From Antarcticibacterium sp. 1MA-6-2 (GTDB lineage: Bacteria; Bacteroidota; Bacteroidia; Flavobacteriales; Flavobacteriaceae): a DNA stretch of 64,000 nt. Location: positions 310,001-374,000 of the forward strand of contig NZ_CP091036.1 of the NCBI RefSeq assembly GCF_021535135.1, given 5' to 3'. Shown here piece after piece: positions 56,090 through 64,000 of this stretch; position 1 is the first letter of the stretch, and the number at the start of each line of letters is the position of its first letter. The translations under genes were made by a program, and so were the position numbers. Below the pieces are notes generated by a model, which saw only the letters and a list, made by a program, of their open reading frames with translations, was not told the DNA's origin and ran no database searches.

Positions 56090-57513
56090 TTAGCGCCCGT
56101 TACTAGTTAGCTTCTCAAGCATTCCCCGAAAAATTGTTCCATGAAAGGGATAGACTGAATACCAATATAATCTACCGGGGATCCCGAGTGGCCTGAAGGT
56201 AGCCGTTTGAACTAACTCGTCTTCTTCAATTCGAAATTCCAGCCAGGCTTCTCCAGGCAATTTCATTTCAGCAAATAAAAGCAATCTGCCTTCTTCCCGG
56301 TTTGCATATAAAACCCGCCAGAAATCCAAAGTGTCCCCGGCATTTATGGAATTTTGGTTGGTTCGGCCTCTTCTCAATCCCACCCCTCCAATTAACTTGT
56401 CAAGGAAACCTCTTACCTTCCAAAGCCAATTCCCGTGATACCATCCTGTTTTTCCACCTATACTCCAAATATTATTAATACAGGCTTCACGATTATCATA
56501 CTTACGACTGCGTTTATCTACAAAACAGCCGTACATGGGAACCCGCACAAAATCTGAAATATTGAAGTTGAGGCCACTACTAATATACGCATCCTTCCAG
56601 CTTGAGATAATCTCATTATTTTCAATTTTGGTAAAGGCTTTTTTAAGAGATTCCTGGTATGATAAAGGTGAAACCTGCAGGATTTTATTAAGTCTGTTAT
56701 CCCTGCATACCACCTCGACTTTCATGCTATCAACGAGGGATTTTGCCAATTTATAAGAGGTAGAGGTGACAAAATAAAGCCAGTACGATGATAATTTTGG
56801 TGTCATCACCGGGACGGTAATAATCTTTCGGTTTAAATTACGGGCTTCAGCAAATCCCAATAGCATTTCTTTATATGACAACACATCTTTTCCACCTATA
56901 TCATAATTTTGATTATAAGTTTCAGAATTAAAAATTGTTTTCGAAAGAAAGGCAATAACGTCTGATATTCCTATTGGCTGGCATTTCGTATTTAGCCATT
57001 TGGGAGCTACCATAACAGGCAGTTTTTCAACCAGGTCTCTTATAATTTCAAAAGAAGCACTACCTGATCCTATTATTATTCCTGCGCGTAGGGTAGTGAA
57101 AGCATAGTTTCCTTTTTCCAATTCTATTTCCACATTCTTGCGGGAAGCTAAATGTTCTGAAAGGTTAGATTCATTTACAATTCCGCTTAGGTATACCACA
57201 TGTTGAACTTTTGTACTGTTAAGGGCAGTGCGGAAGTTAATGGCAGATTCCTTCTCCATTTCCATATAATTTTCTGATGTTGACATGGAATGCACAAGGT
57301 AATAGGCTCCATCAATATCTGTAGGGATTTTTTTAGCGACTCTTTGTCTAACAGATCAACTTCAATGACAGTAATTTTAGCTTCAAGAGAACGGGGAGGA
57401 TTAAACCTTTTTACGTCCCTTACACAACAAATCACCTCATGTCCCCGCTCCAGAAGAACTGGGAGTAATCTTTTACCAATATATCCTGTTGAACCTGTTA
57501 ATAGTATTTTCAT
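56090..57513 (-). CDS. SDR-like NAD(P)-binding protein with DUF2867 C-terminal domain (one frameshift)
   Basis: N-terminal Rossmann domain (ILLTGSTGYIGKRLLPVLLE; NmrA/SDR type), then a DUF2867 SRPBCC-like domain of about 160 residues (GDTLDFWRVLYANREEGRLL, RLYWYSVYPFHG). Such fusions are widespread, function unsettled. The frame breaks at the T7 run 57328-57334, one base short; repair restores LKKIPTDIDGAYYLVHSM. Repaired length 474 residues. Homopolymer error, not RCCGGY. Confidence 0.82.
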
Positions 57514-57656
57514 AACTCCCCTCTTATTGCCTAAGCCTAAAATAGCGGATTTGAGGAGATAAAACGGTATGTTTCACCAGTTGGATCGCTCAATTTTAAA
57601 AACCTTAAGATTTGTTTATTTATTCTCTAGGCTGAAGACTATAATAATTTACGCTG

Positions 57657-57664
57657 TATCTTTG
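57657..57664 (+). promoter_or_regulatory. -7 element of rnpB
   Basis: TATCTTTG matches TAnnTTTG and ends about 10 bp before the RNase P RNA start; a -33 TTG was not recognised. Confidence 0.6.
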
Positions 57665-57673
57665 CATTAAAAT

Positions 57674-58006
57674 AAGCAGGCCGCCTTATCGCTCCGCTTT
57701 TAGCGGGGAGGAAAGTCCGGACACCAGAGGGTAGCATAGTGGGTAACACCCACCGTTCCATTTCTGATATTATCGGGATTGGTTCAGGACAAGTGCAACA
57801 GAAAGGATGTACAGGTAATGCTGTAGTGAAACCAGGTAAACTCTATGCGGTGCAATGCCATGTATACAAGCATTTAAGGGTTACCCGCCCGTTGCCGGAG
57901 GGTAGGCAGCTAAAGTTCTTTGGTAACAAAGATCTAAGATAAATGATAGGGTATTCTGGTAGTGATACTGGAAGAACAGAATCCGGCTTATAGGCCTGCT
58001 TTTTTA
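57674..58006 (+). ncRNA. rnpB: RNase P RNA (type A)
   Basis: Contains the universal GAGGAAAGTCCGGACACC (57708-57725) and the partner ACAGAATCCGGCTTATAGGCCTGC at the 3' end (P4 and helix P1 closing with AGCAGGCCGCC at the 5' end), giving a 330-nt RNA that cleaves tRNA leaders. AGATAAATGATAGGG is a further conserved element. Followed by a T run as terminator. The 5' half may contain one corrupted site (GCTAAAGT near 57910), not proven. Confidence 0.95.
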
Positions 58007-58375
58007 TTTTAAATCGAATCCCTTCACCCAGGCTTTTGCCTCTTCAAGATCGGTAAATAATTCGAAAGGCATTTTGGCAAATTTCTGCTCAAATTCGGCC
58101 ATTTTTAAAGATGAGGCTTTTATACTTACAATGGCAATCCCGGCGAGATTTGTATTCTTAATGTTATAGTAAATAGTGGGATCAACATTATAATCGTTTT
58201 CCCGGAGTGATATATACACAAAGGAATGTTGTTTATAGAACCTGGCGCACTCTTCTAATAAATCCCGGACCTGTTGGATACTAAATAGCACATCTTCCCG
58301 CACCCGTGAAATTACATAATCAGGATAGAATTCTAAACTGGTAAATTCCATGTTTACGCTGTGTATTTTTTCCAT
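58004..58375 (-). CDS. Conserved hypothetical protein (STAS/SpoIIAA-like)
   Basis: 123 residues with alternating strands and helices (SLEFYPDYVISRVREDVLFS, FVYISLRENDYNVDPTIYYN, GIAIVSIKASSLKMAEFEQ) resembling single-domain STAS/SpoIIAA-like proteins of Bacteroidota. No catalytic motif; partner unknown. Convergent with rnpB and ends within the RNA's T run; upstream of rsmD by 7 bp on the same strand. Confidence 0.65.
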   Translation of the reverse strand: MEKIHSVNMEFTSLEFYPDYVISRVREDVLFSIQQVRDLLEECARFYKQHSFVYISLRENDYNVDPTIYYNIKNTNLAGIAIVSIKASSLKMAEFEQKFAKMPFELFTDLEEAKAWVKGFDLK

Positions 58376-58381
58376 GCATTT

Positions 58382-58921
58382 TCAAGTTACGGAAAAAAAG
58401 CTAAATACGGAGTTTCCATACTTTCTTACCTCAATAAAATTAAGGGAAGAGGAAAGGTCAAGTTTTTTTGAATGTTCAATAATAAGCTCCCCGTTTTCCT
58501 CCAGGAGCTCTCTTTCAAATGTTATTGTTACAAGGGAGAGTAGAGTTTCAATATCAAAATTGTAAGGTGGATCGGCAAAAATAATGTCTGCCTTTCCTGC
58601 GCCTTTCTCAAGATATTTAAAGGCGTCACTCTTTACAGGAGAAATATCAAGATTAAGCTCCTCTGCAGTTTTCTTAATGAACTTAATACTTTCAAAGTTT
58701 TCATCTACGGCGATAATAGGTCCTGCCCCGCGGGATCCAAATTCATAAGCGATATTTCCTGAACCCGAAAAAAGGTCAATTACCTTAAGGCCATTAAAGT
58801 GAAATCTATTGTTTAAAATATTAAACAGCGCTTCTTTAGCAAAGTCGGTTGTAGGCCTAATGGGCAGCTTTTTAGGTGCTGTTATTCTTTTTCCTCTATG
58901 TTGTCCTGATATTATTCGCAT
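58382..58921 (-). CDS. rsmD: 16S rRNA (guanine966-N2)-methyltransferase RsmD
   Basis: SAM-dependent methyltransferase. MRIISGQHRGKRITAPKKL at the start, SAM motif VIDLFSGSGNIAYEFGSRG, and DPPY catalytic motif in DIIFADPPYNFDIE; 179 residues. Overlaps the DUF3822 gene end by 10 bp. Intact. Confidence 0.93.
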   Translation of the reverse strand: MRIISGQHRGKRITAPKKLPIRPTTDFAKEALFNILNNRFHFNGLKVIDLFSGSGNIAYEFGSRGAGPIIAVDENFESIKFIKKTAEELNLDISPVKSDAFKYLEKGAGKADIIFADPPYNFDIETLLSLVTITFERELLEENGELIIEHSKKLDLSSSLNFIEVRKYGNSVFSFFSVT

Positions 58922-59742
58922 CCTAGTGTCTTGAGAAGGAGAAAAGCTTCACGCTGGAACTGCTCTCCCTGATATTTTTTCGAAGTACAGTTCAGGCTTT
59001 TGGACAGGAACTTAACATTCTTAATGTATGTATAAAGGATTTTATATAAAGCTGAATCCTCATTTATATTTCCAAGAAGAGTTAATTCCAGCTCTTCGCG
59101 GTTTAGCTTCAATTGTTCAGCTGTAAACAGGAGATAATATATAAAATCTTCCTTTGTATCATAAGTGAAGGTATTACATAACAAAAGCTCTTTCCCTTTT
59201 GCCACTGCAAGATCGTAATACCCCTCAAAGTTATTAAGATATACATTAACCCGGTCCTTATTCAAATCATTTAGCACTTCCTGTGCCAGAATAGAACAAC
59301 TGTGTTGATATTCAAATTCCCCATACCTGTCAAAAAAGAAATTTGTAATGTTGGTGTAAGGGATGTATACATTAACTAAATCTTCAGCTTCCAGAAAATC
59401 ATGAGCCACAATATCGGTTTTGAGGATCTTGGTGTTGAATTTAAGATAAGTAGAAGCTTCCTCTTCTATAAAAAAATCTTTGGGCACAAAGGAATAAAGT
59501 TCATTTGAAAAAAGGAGGCTCACTTCTTTTACAGGTTGTTGCAGCTGTTTTTCAGAATTATAAAGAGCTTCGATTTGTTCAAGGATCTTCAGTGGATTGT
59601 ATTCTTTATGAAAATTCACTTTCTGGTACCAAAGAACTTCCCGGGTCTCCTCATTCATGGTACAAAAAGAAAGTCCATTCAGGCGAACCTGAATGGACAA
59701 CTTTATACTTTGTGAATTTTCCCTATTGGTCGTTTGCTCCAT
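58912..59742 (-). CDS. DUF3822 family protein
   Basis: About 276 residues, soluble, with alternating strand/helix (LSIQVRLNGLSFCTM, VSLLFSNELYSFVPKDFF, YHSCSILAQEVLNDL-like). Matches the DUF3822 family of Bacteroidota, a possible actin/ASKHA-like fold, function unknown. It overlaps rsmD by 10 bp and the upstream gene by 20 bp; the three genes 58382-60373 look like one operon. Start at ATG 59742. Confidence 0.78.
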   Translation of the reverse strand: MEQTTNRENSQSIKLSIQVRLNGLSFCTMNEETREVLWYQKVNFHKEYNPLKILEQIEALYNSEKQLQQPVKEVSLLFSNELYSFVPKDFFIEEEASTYLKFNTKILKTDIVAHDFLEAEDLVNVYIPYTNITNFFFDRYGEFEYQHSCSILAQEVLNDLNKDRVNVYLNNFEGYYDLAVAKGKELLLCNTFTYDTKEDFIYYLLFTAEQLKLNREELELTLLGNINEDSALYKILYTYIKNVKFLSKSLNCTSKKYQGEQFQREAFLLLKTLGCE

Positions 59743-60373
59743 ATACTTGTGGCCAGTTCCCGTTGGTATTAACCTCTTCCATTGAACCAACTTTAATAAA
59801 AGCTCCATTTACCTGGTCAACCGAAACTACCTGTTTCTCCTGCATTACAAGATCTTTATCCTGATCATGAAGAATTACAGCCTTATCAACCTTGGCTTCA
59901 AACACAGGAATTTTATTGTCATTTTTTAATACTGTTCCTGCATCCATTTCAAATTTAGCATCTATTCCATCAACAGGTACGTTCATCATTTCCCGGTAAT
60001 TGCTTCTTTTAAATAAAGAATCTTTAACCGAAGCGTAACCAAGAGTGTCAATAATTATTATGTCTTTATACTGATCTACCCCGTAAGTTTTTTTGTATTC
60101 TTCGTCAAGAACGGTAGAATCTCTTCTTTGGGTCAATACATATTCTGCTGTATCAATAAATTGTACCAATCCATTAAAATCTTTTGCAAAAGTACCCGTT
60201 ACTTCCTGGTGTGCAAGTTGGGCCGCACGAATATCTTTAAGACGTTCAATTACCTTAGCGTACCTTTTTTCTTTAACCTCATTAAATTGAACCGGGCCAT
60301 ATACTGAATTAAAAACCAGATAACCCAGAAAGAAGATCACAATCCAGAGGAGTAATTGAATTACAAGTTTCAT
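59723..60373 (-). CDS. Conserved hypothetical membrane-anchored protein
   Basis: N-terminal membrane helix (LVIQLLLWIVIFFLGYLVF, residues 3-21), then a periplasmic alpha/beta region (EKRYAKVIERLKDIRAAQ, FVDTAEYVLTQ-like). It resembles type II pilin-like or pseudopilin proteins only in its N-terminal hydrophobic helix; I do not recognise the family. First gene of the rsmD-DUF3822 group, overlapping DUF3822 by 20 bp. Confidence 0.65.
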   Translation of the reverse strand: MKLVIQLLLWIVIFFLGYLVFNSVYGPVQFNEVKEKRYAKVIERLKDIRAAQLAHQEVTGTFAKDFNGLVQFIDTAEYVLTQRRDSTVLDEEYKKTYGVDQYKDIIIIDTLGYASVKDSLFKRSNYREMMNVPVDGIDAKFEMDAGTVLKNDNKIPVFEAKVDKAVILHDQDKDLVMQEKQVVSVDQVNGAFIKVGSMEEVNTNGNWPQVYGANDQ

Positions 60374-60471
60374 GCTTTTTTAAGTTTAAAATAATTAGAG
60401 TTCATCGCAAATCTACAATTTTTTTTTATTCGTAAAAGTTTCTGCCCTAAAAATCCATTGTTATCTTTGAT

Positions 60472-60479
60472 ATTTCAAG
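60472..60479 (+). promoter_or_regulatory. Probable -7 element of the RecD-like helicase gene
   Basis: TATCTTTG fits TAnnTTTG and ends 7 bp before the ATG at 60487, so the transcript would be almost leaderless. Confidence 0.5.
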
Positions 60480-60486
60480 AAAATCC

Positions 60487-61923
60487 ATGGAAGACATCAC
60501 TGCCGAAAAATTCTATAAACTGTTACTTAAGGAATTAGGTTTCTCGGCAAAATTAAAACAGGATATTGCTTTACAACAATTAGCCTCTTTTGTTGTAAAT
60601 TCTTCTCCAGACTCTTTATTTCTATTAAAAGGTTTTGCAGGAACGGGTAAAACTACCATAGTTAGCGCACTGGTGAAAAATCTTTGGAAGATAAAAAAGA
60701 GTGGTATTTTACTTGCACCTACAGGTAGGGCCGCAAAAGTTATATCTCTTTACTCCGGCCAGGAGGCTCAAACGATTCACAAAAAAATATATTTTCCCAA
60801 AAAAACTGGTGGGGCAGGAGTACAGTTTGTTTTACAGCCTAACAAGCATAAAAATTCAATATTTATTGTTGATGAGGCCTCAATGATCCCCGATGAGGAT
60901 CCTGAATCACGACTGTTTGAAAATAATGGACTGTTACCCGACCTTATTCAATATGTAAATTCCGGGAAAAATTGTTTGCTTATTTTAATTGGGGATACTG
61001 CACAGCTTCCTCCCGTAAAGTTGGATGTAAGTCCTGCACTCGAGGAGAAAAAGTTAAGAGAGGTTTACCAAAAGGAAGTAATTCATATTGAACTGGACGA
61101 GGTGGTACGCCAAAGTGAGGAAAGCGATATTCTATTAAATGCCACGAATATTAGAGAGGTTTTGGCGGGAGAATTCTATGAATCTTTTAAGTTTCAAATT
61201 ACTTCAAAGGCCGATGTCGTTAGGCTTATGGATGGTCAGGAGATCCTTGATGCTATTCAGGATTCCTACGATCATCTTGGACACGAGGACACATCAATTA
61301 TTGTGAGGTCCAATAAAAGGGCGAATCAATATAATCAGCAAATAAGGTCGAGAATATTATTTCAGGAAGAAGAGATCTCTGCCGGGGATTATTTAATGGT
61401 GGTAAAGAATAATTACTTCTGGATTAAACCTTCTTCAGAAGCAGGTTTTATAGCCAATGGTGATATAATAAAAGTGCTGGAAATCTTTGCAATAAAAGAA
61501 TTATATGGATTTCGTTTTGCTGAAGTTAAAGTGCAAATGGTAGATTATCCAAAAATGAAACCGTTTGAAACTGTTGTAATATTAGATACCCTGCAAAGCA
61601 ACTCCCCTTCTCTAACTTACGATGAATCCAACAACTTATATCAGGAAGTGATGAAGGATTATGAAGACGAAACCTCTAAGTATAAGAAGTTTATGAAGGT
61701 TAAGTCGAACAAATACTTTAACGCACTGCAAATTAAATTCTCCTATGCCATGACCTGTCATAAATCACAGGGTGGCCAGTGGCATACTATTTTTATTGAG
61801 CAGCCGTACCTTCCAAATGGAATGGACAAAGATTATTTACGCTGGTTATACACCGCAGTTACGCGTGCAAGGGAGAAACTGTACCTCATAGGATTTAAAA
61901 ATGAGTTTTTTGCTGAAGATTAA
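60487..61923 (+). CDS. RecD/Dda-like superfamily 1 DNA helicase
   Basis: SF1 helicase with Walker A LLKGFAGTGKTTIVSALV, motif II IFIVDEASMIPDE, motif III LILIGDTAQLPPV, and C-terminal motifs AMTCHKSQGGQW and LYTAVTRAREKLYLIGF. 478 residues, smaller than RecD2, close to Bacteroidota Dda-like helicases. Probably 5'-to-3' helicase in recombination or repair. No RecBC genes adjacent. Divergent from the membrane protein operon; followed 28 bp later by kdsB. Intact. Confidence 0.88.
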   Translation: MEDITAEKFYKLLLKELGFSAKLKQDIALQQLASFVVNSSPDSLFLLKGFAGTGKTTIVSALVKNLWKIKKSGILLAPTGRAAKVISLYSGQEAQTIHKKIYFPKKTGGAGVQFVLQPNKHKNSIFIVDEASMIPDEDPESRLFENNGLLPDLIQYVNSGKNCLLILIGDTAQLPPVKLDVSPALEEKKLREVYQKEVIHIELDEVVRQSEESDILLNATNIREVLAGEFYESFKFQITSKADVVRLMDGQEILDAIQDSYDHLGHEDTSIIVRSNKRANQYNQQIRSRILFQEEEISAGDYLMVVKNNYFWIKPSSEAGFIANGDIIKVLEIFAIKELYGFRFAEVKVQMVDYPKMKPFETVVILDTLQSNSPSLTYDESNNLYQEVMKDYEDETSKYKKFMKVKSNKYFNALQIKFSYAMTCHKSQGGQWHTIFIEQPYLPNGMDKDYLRWLYTAVTRAREKLYLIGFKNEFFAED

Positions 61924-61951
61924 AATGTAAACTTTACTGAAACAGACTAAC

Positions 61952-62695
61952 ATGAATACTACTTCAAATAAAATAATAGCAATGATCCCGGCGCGATATC
62001 AGGCGTCCAGATTTCCGGGAAAACTGATGCAGGATCTGAATGGGAAAACCGTTATCCAAAGGACTTATGAAGCAGCCGTAAACACAGGGCTATTCCAGGA
62101 AGTCTTTGTGGTGACTGATAGTGATATTATTTTTGAAGAGATAATCAGGAATGGTGGAAAAGCTATTAAAAGTAAACAGGAGCACGAATGTGGCAGCGAT
62201 AGAATTGCTGAAGCGGTAGAAAACATGGACGTGGATATTGTACTTAATGTGCAGGGGGATGAGCCGCTAATTGATCATCAAAGCCTTCAAAAGTTGTTAC
62301 AGGTTTTTGAAGGAGACACAGAAAAAAGAATAGACCTGGCATCACTTAAAACTCCTATGCACGAGAGTGAGGAAATCACTAATCCCAATAATGTAAAAGT
62401 AATCACCAATAAAGACAATTTTGCTCTCTATTTTTCCAGGTTTCCGGTACCCTATCCCCGGGATACAGATGCGCGGGTGACTTACTATAAACATATTGGG
62501 GTTTATGCCTTTAGAAAGCAGGCCTTAATGGATTTTCACCAGTTGCCAATGCTCTCCTTGGAGGCTGCGGAAAAGATTGAATGTATAAGATACCTTGAAT
62601 ACGGAAAGAGTATTAAAATGGTGGAGACAGATTTTAGAGGAATAGGAATAGACACTGCTGAAGACCTTGAAAAAGCCAGAAAGCTTTTTAACTAA
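61952..62695 (+). CDS. kdsB: 3-deoxy-manno-octulosonate cytidylyltransferase
   Basis: Activates Kdo with CTP for lipid A/LPS core. [19 protein letters not shown] (residues 7-25) with the CTP-binding motif, [13 protein letters not shown], and [14 protein letters not shown]. 247 residues, intact. Followed by a strong inverted repeat. The presence of kdsB is in line with Gram-negative envelope biosynthesis. Confidence 0.96.
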   Translation: MNTTSNKIIAMIPARYQASRFPGKLMQDLNGKTVIQRTYEAAVNTGLFQEVFVVTDSDIIFEEIIRNGGKAIKSKQEHECGSDRIAEAVENMDVDIVLNVQGDEPLIDHQSLQKLLQVFEGDTEKRIDLASLKTPMHESEEITNPNNVKVITNKDNFALYFSRFPVPYPRDTDARVTYYKHIGVYAFRKQALMDFHQLPMLSLEAAEKIECIRYLEYGKSIKMVETDFRGIGIDTAEDLEKARKLFN

Positions 62696-62712
62696 GTTAT
62701 TTGCTTCTTATA

Positions 62713-62745
62713 AGACCTTACAGGTTTCTAAAACCTGTGAGGTCT
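62713..62745. terminator. Long palindromic hairpin between kdsB and photolyase
   Basis: Arms AGACCTTACAGGTTT / AAACCTGTGAGGTCT (15 bases, one mismatch) around CTA. Serves as terminator for convergent genes; the sequence type (ACCTCACAGGTTT-like) recurs as dispersed repeats in many Flavobacteriia by my recollection. Confidence 0.65.
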
Positions 62746-62760
62746 ATCTAAAATTCTTCT

Positions 62761-64000
62761 CTAGGAAAGCCCCTCCTTATAAACTCGTAAAGCTCTTTCC
62801 CGGGCTTCTTTATGATCAACTATAGGTGCAGGGTAAGCTGAAGTGTTGTATTCCCGAATCCATTTTTTTATATAAACATTGTCTTTATCAAATTTTTCTG
62901 CCTGAGTCATAGGATTAAAAATTCTGAAGTAAGGTGCAGCGTCAACTCCGCTTCCGGCTCCCCATTGCCAGTTGCCCACATTAGAAGCCAGTTCATAATC
63001 TAAAAGTTTTTCAGCAAAGTAAGCCTCTCCCCAACGCCAATCTATGAGCAGGTGCTTGCATAAAAAGCTGGCAACCAGCATGCGTACCCGGTTGTGCATA
63101 AAACCAGTTGCATTCAACTGCCTCATTCCGGCATCCACTAAAGCATAGCTCATTTTTCCCATTTTCCACATCTTAAACTCCTCTTCATTATTTCTCCATT
63201 TTATTCGGTCATATTGGGGTTTAAAGGCTTCGGTAACGGTTTGAGGATAATGCCAGAGTATCTGCATAAAGAATTCACGCCAAATGAGCTCCTGTAAAAA
63301 CGTCTCATTCGGTTCAGCAACTGCTTTAGCTACAATAGTTCTAATGCCCACGGTCCCAAATCTTAAGTGCGGCCCTAGATGAGAAGTACCAGCTGCGGCA
63401 GGATCGTTTCGCTTTGCTTCATATTCATTTATTCGAGACGGGGAGACATCCAGCTCCGGAACCTTAATTTGAGATTCGGTAAAACCAATATCAGAAAGAC
63501 TTAAATCGGGGAGCTTAGAATGTTGTATGAGATTTTTAAAATGGACCTTAGAATCAAAAACTTCAAGCCCATTTGCCTTCAGGCGTTCTTTCCACAGCCG
63601 CATATATGGAGAATAAACAACGTACGGATCGCCATCCTTCTTTACAATTTCATTCTTTTCAAAAATTACCTGGTCCTTGTATGTTTGAAATTCAATTCCT
63701 TCCGAAGCAAGAAATTCAGCAATATCTCTGTCTCTCTTCCTGGCATAAGGTTCGTAATCGTGATTCGTAAAAACCTTCTTAATATTATAATCCTTTTGAA
63801 GCTGTTTAAATATTTCTTTTGGTTTTCCGTGATATAGTGCAATGGAGCTGTGGTATTCCTGAAGTTGATATCTTAATTTTTGAAGAATTTGATGAATAAA
63901 TGTAACTCTTGCGTCATCTTCTGGAAGACTGTCCAAAATTTCTGTGTCGAAGATGAAACTAAGCAGAACAGGCAATGAATTATTTAAAGCATGAAAAAAT
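62761..64000 (-). CDS. phr: Deoxyribodipyrimidine photolyase / cryptochrome-family (partial)
   Basis: N-terminal alpha/beta part (VLLSFIFDTEILD..., incomplete at the window edge) and a complete FAD-binding C-terminal domain: TSHLGPHLRFGTVGIR, RELIWREFFMQILWHYP-like, MHNRVRMLVASFLCKHLL, DYELASNVGNWQWGAGSG and PYFRIFNPMTQAEKFD. Repairs cyclobutane pyrimidine dimers in visible light. Over 400 residues; the true start lies outside the window. Intact as far as it goes. Confidence 0.92.
   Translation of the reverse strand, partial: FFHALNNSLPVLLSFIFDTEILDSLPEDDARVTFIHQILQKLRYQLQEYHSSIALYHGKPKEIFKQLQKDYNIKKVFTNHDYEPYARKRDRDIAEFLASEGIEFQTYKDQVIFEKNEIVKKDGDPYVVYSPYMRLWKERLKANGLEVFDSKVHFKNLIQHSKLPDLSLSDIGFTESQIKVPELDVSPSRINEYEAKRNDPAAAGTSHLGPHLRFGTVGIRTIVAKAVAEPNETFLQELIWREFFMQILWHYPQTVTEAFKPQYDRIKWRNNEEEFKMWKMGKMSYALVDAGMRQLNATGFMHNRVRMLVASFLCKHLLIDWRWGEAYFAEKLLDYELASNVGNWQWGAGSGVDAAPYFRIFNPMTQAEKFDKDNVYIKKWIREYNTSAYPAPIVDHKEARERALRVYKEGLS

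Overview
The window is chromosomal DNA from a member of the Flavobacteriaceae (Bacteroidota). Supporting signs are the AT-rich sequence, TAnnTTTG -7 promoter elements, Shine-Dalgarno-poor starts, a type IX secretion sorting domain, head-GIN/DUF4097 surface proteins behind an ECF sigma factor, CCC-motif and DUF2752 membrane proteins, a 6S-Flavo-type RNA beside zapA, and protein sequences typical of marine genera near Gramella/Salinimicrobium (genus not proven). No prophage, CRISPR array or obvious defence island was seen. The only mobile element is one IS3-type insertion sequence at 29378-30770.

Layout. 1-12.2 kb: DEAD-box helicase, rdgB, rlmH, nadC, a YihY membrane protein, two small exported proteins, priA, a LytTR regulator, the rpsF-rpsR-rplI operon and a MacB-like permease. 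12.4-24.9 kb: hisS, small membrane proteins, a T9SS cargo protein, an Smr protein, a calcium-repeat lipoprotein, a cysteine desulfurase, an M23 peptidase, zapA with 6S RNA, rny and an aldo/keto reductase. 25-37 kb: xerD, three beta-barrel proteins, aroQ, a PP-loop ATPase, the IS, lpd, a collagen-like lipoprotein, two MsrB proteins, a hydrolase, an M48 protease and an MFS transporter. 37-48.6 kb: ECF sigma/anti-sigma with DUF4097 and GIN proteins, lon, cmk, rpsA, pyrR-pyrB and rnz. 49-64 kb: pdxH, sixA, ppk1-ppx, miaE, dnaX, an SDR protein, rnpB, rsmD, a RecD-like helicase, kdsB and a photolyase running off the right edge.

The dominant unusual feature is the number of broken housekeeping genes. 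hisS, priA, cmk, dnaX, lon, rny, lpd, ppk1, xerD, miaE, pyrR and others carry frameshifts or stops. Restoring each reading frame from protein conservation shows that almost every lesion sits where the hexamer RCCGGY should be (ACCGGT, ACCGGC, GCCGGT or GCCGGC), and the sequence there instead reads CTAAG, CTTAG, CTAGG or similar. I count 28 such places. By eye I find only one intact RCCGGY in the whole window (37519-37524), while CCGG in all other contexts is common and undamaged. Repaired genes come out at whole codon numbers and usual family lengths. The best explanation is systematic miscalling of a modified RCCGGY motif, implying an RCCGGY-specific DNA methyltransferase (or other base modification) in this organism. 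A second, smaller error class is homopolymer miscounting. Broken genes are therefore annotated at full repaired extent and should not be read as pseudogenes.

Functionally the window is mostly core genome: translation (S1, S6, S18, L9, HisRS), RNA processing (RNase Y, RNase Z, RNase P RNA, RlmH, RsmD, MiaE), DNA replication and recombination (PriA, DnaX, XerD, RecD-like helicase, photolyase), pyrimidine and polyphosphate metabolism, redox repair (MsrB, Lpd) and cell-envelope proteins.
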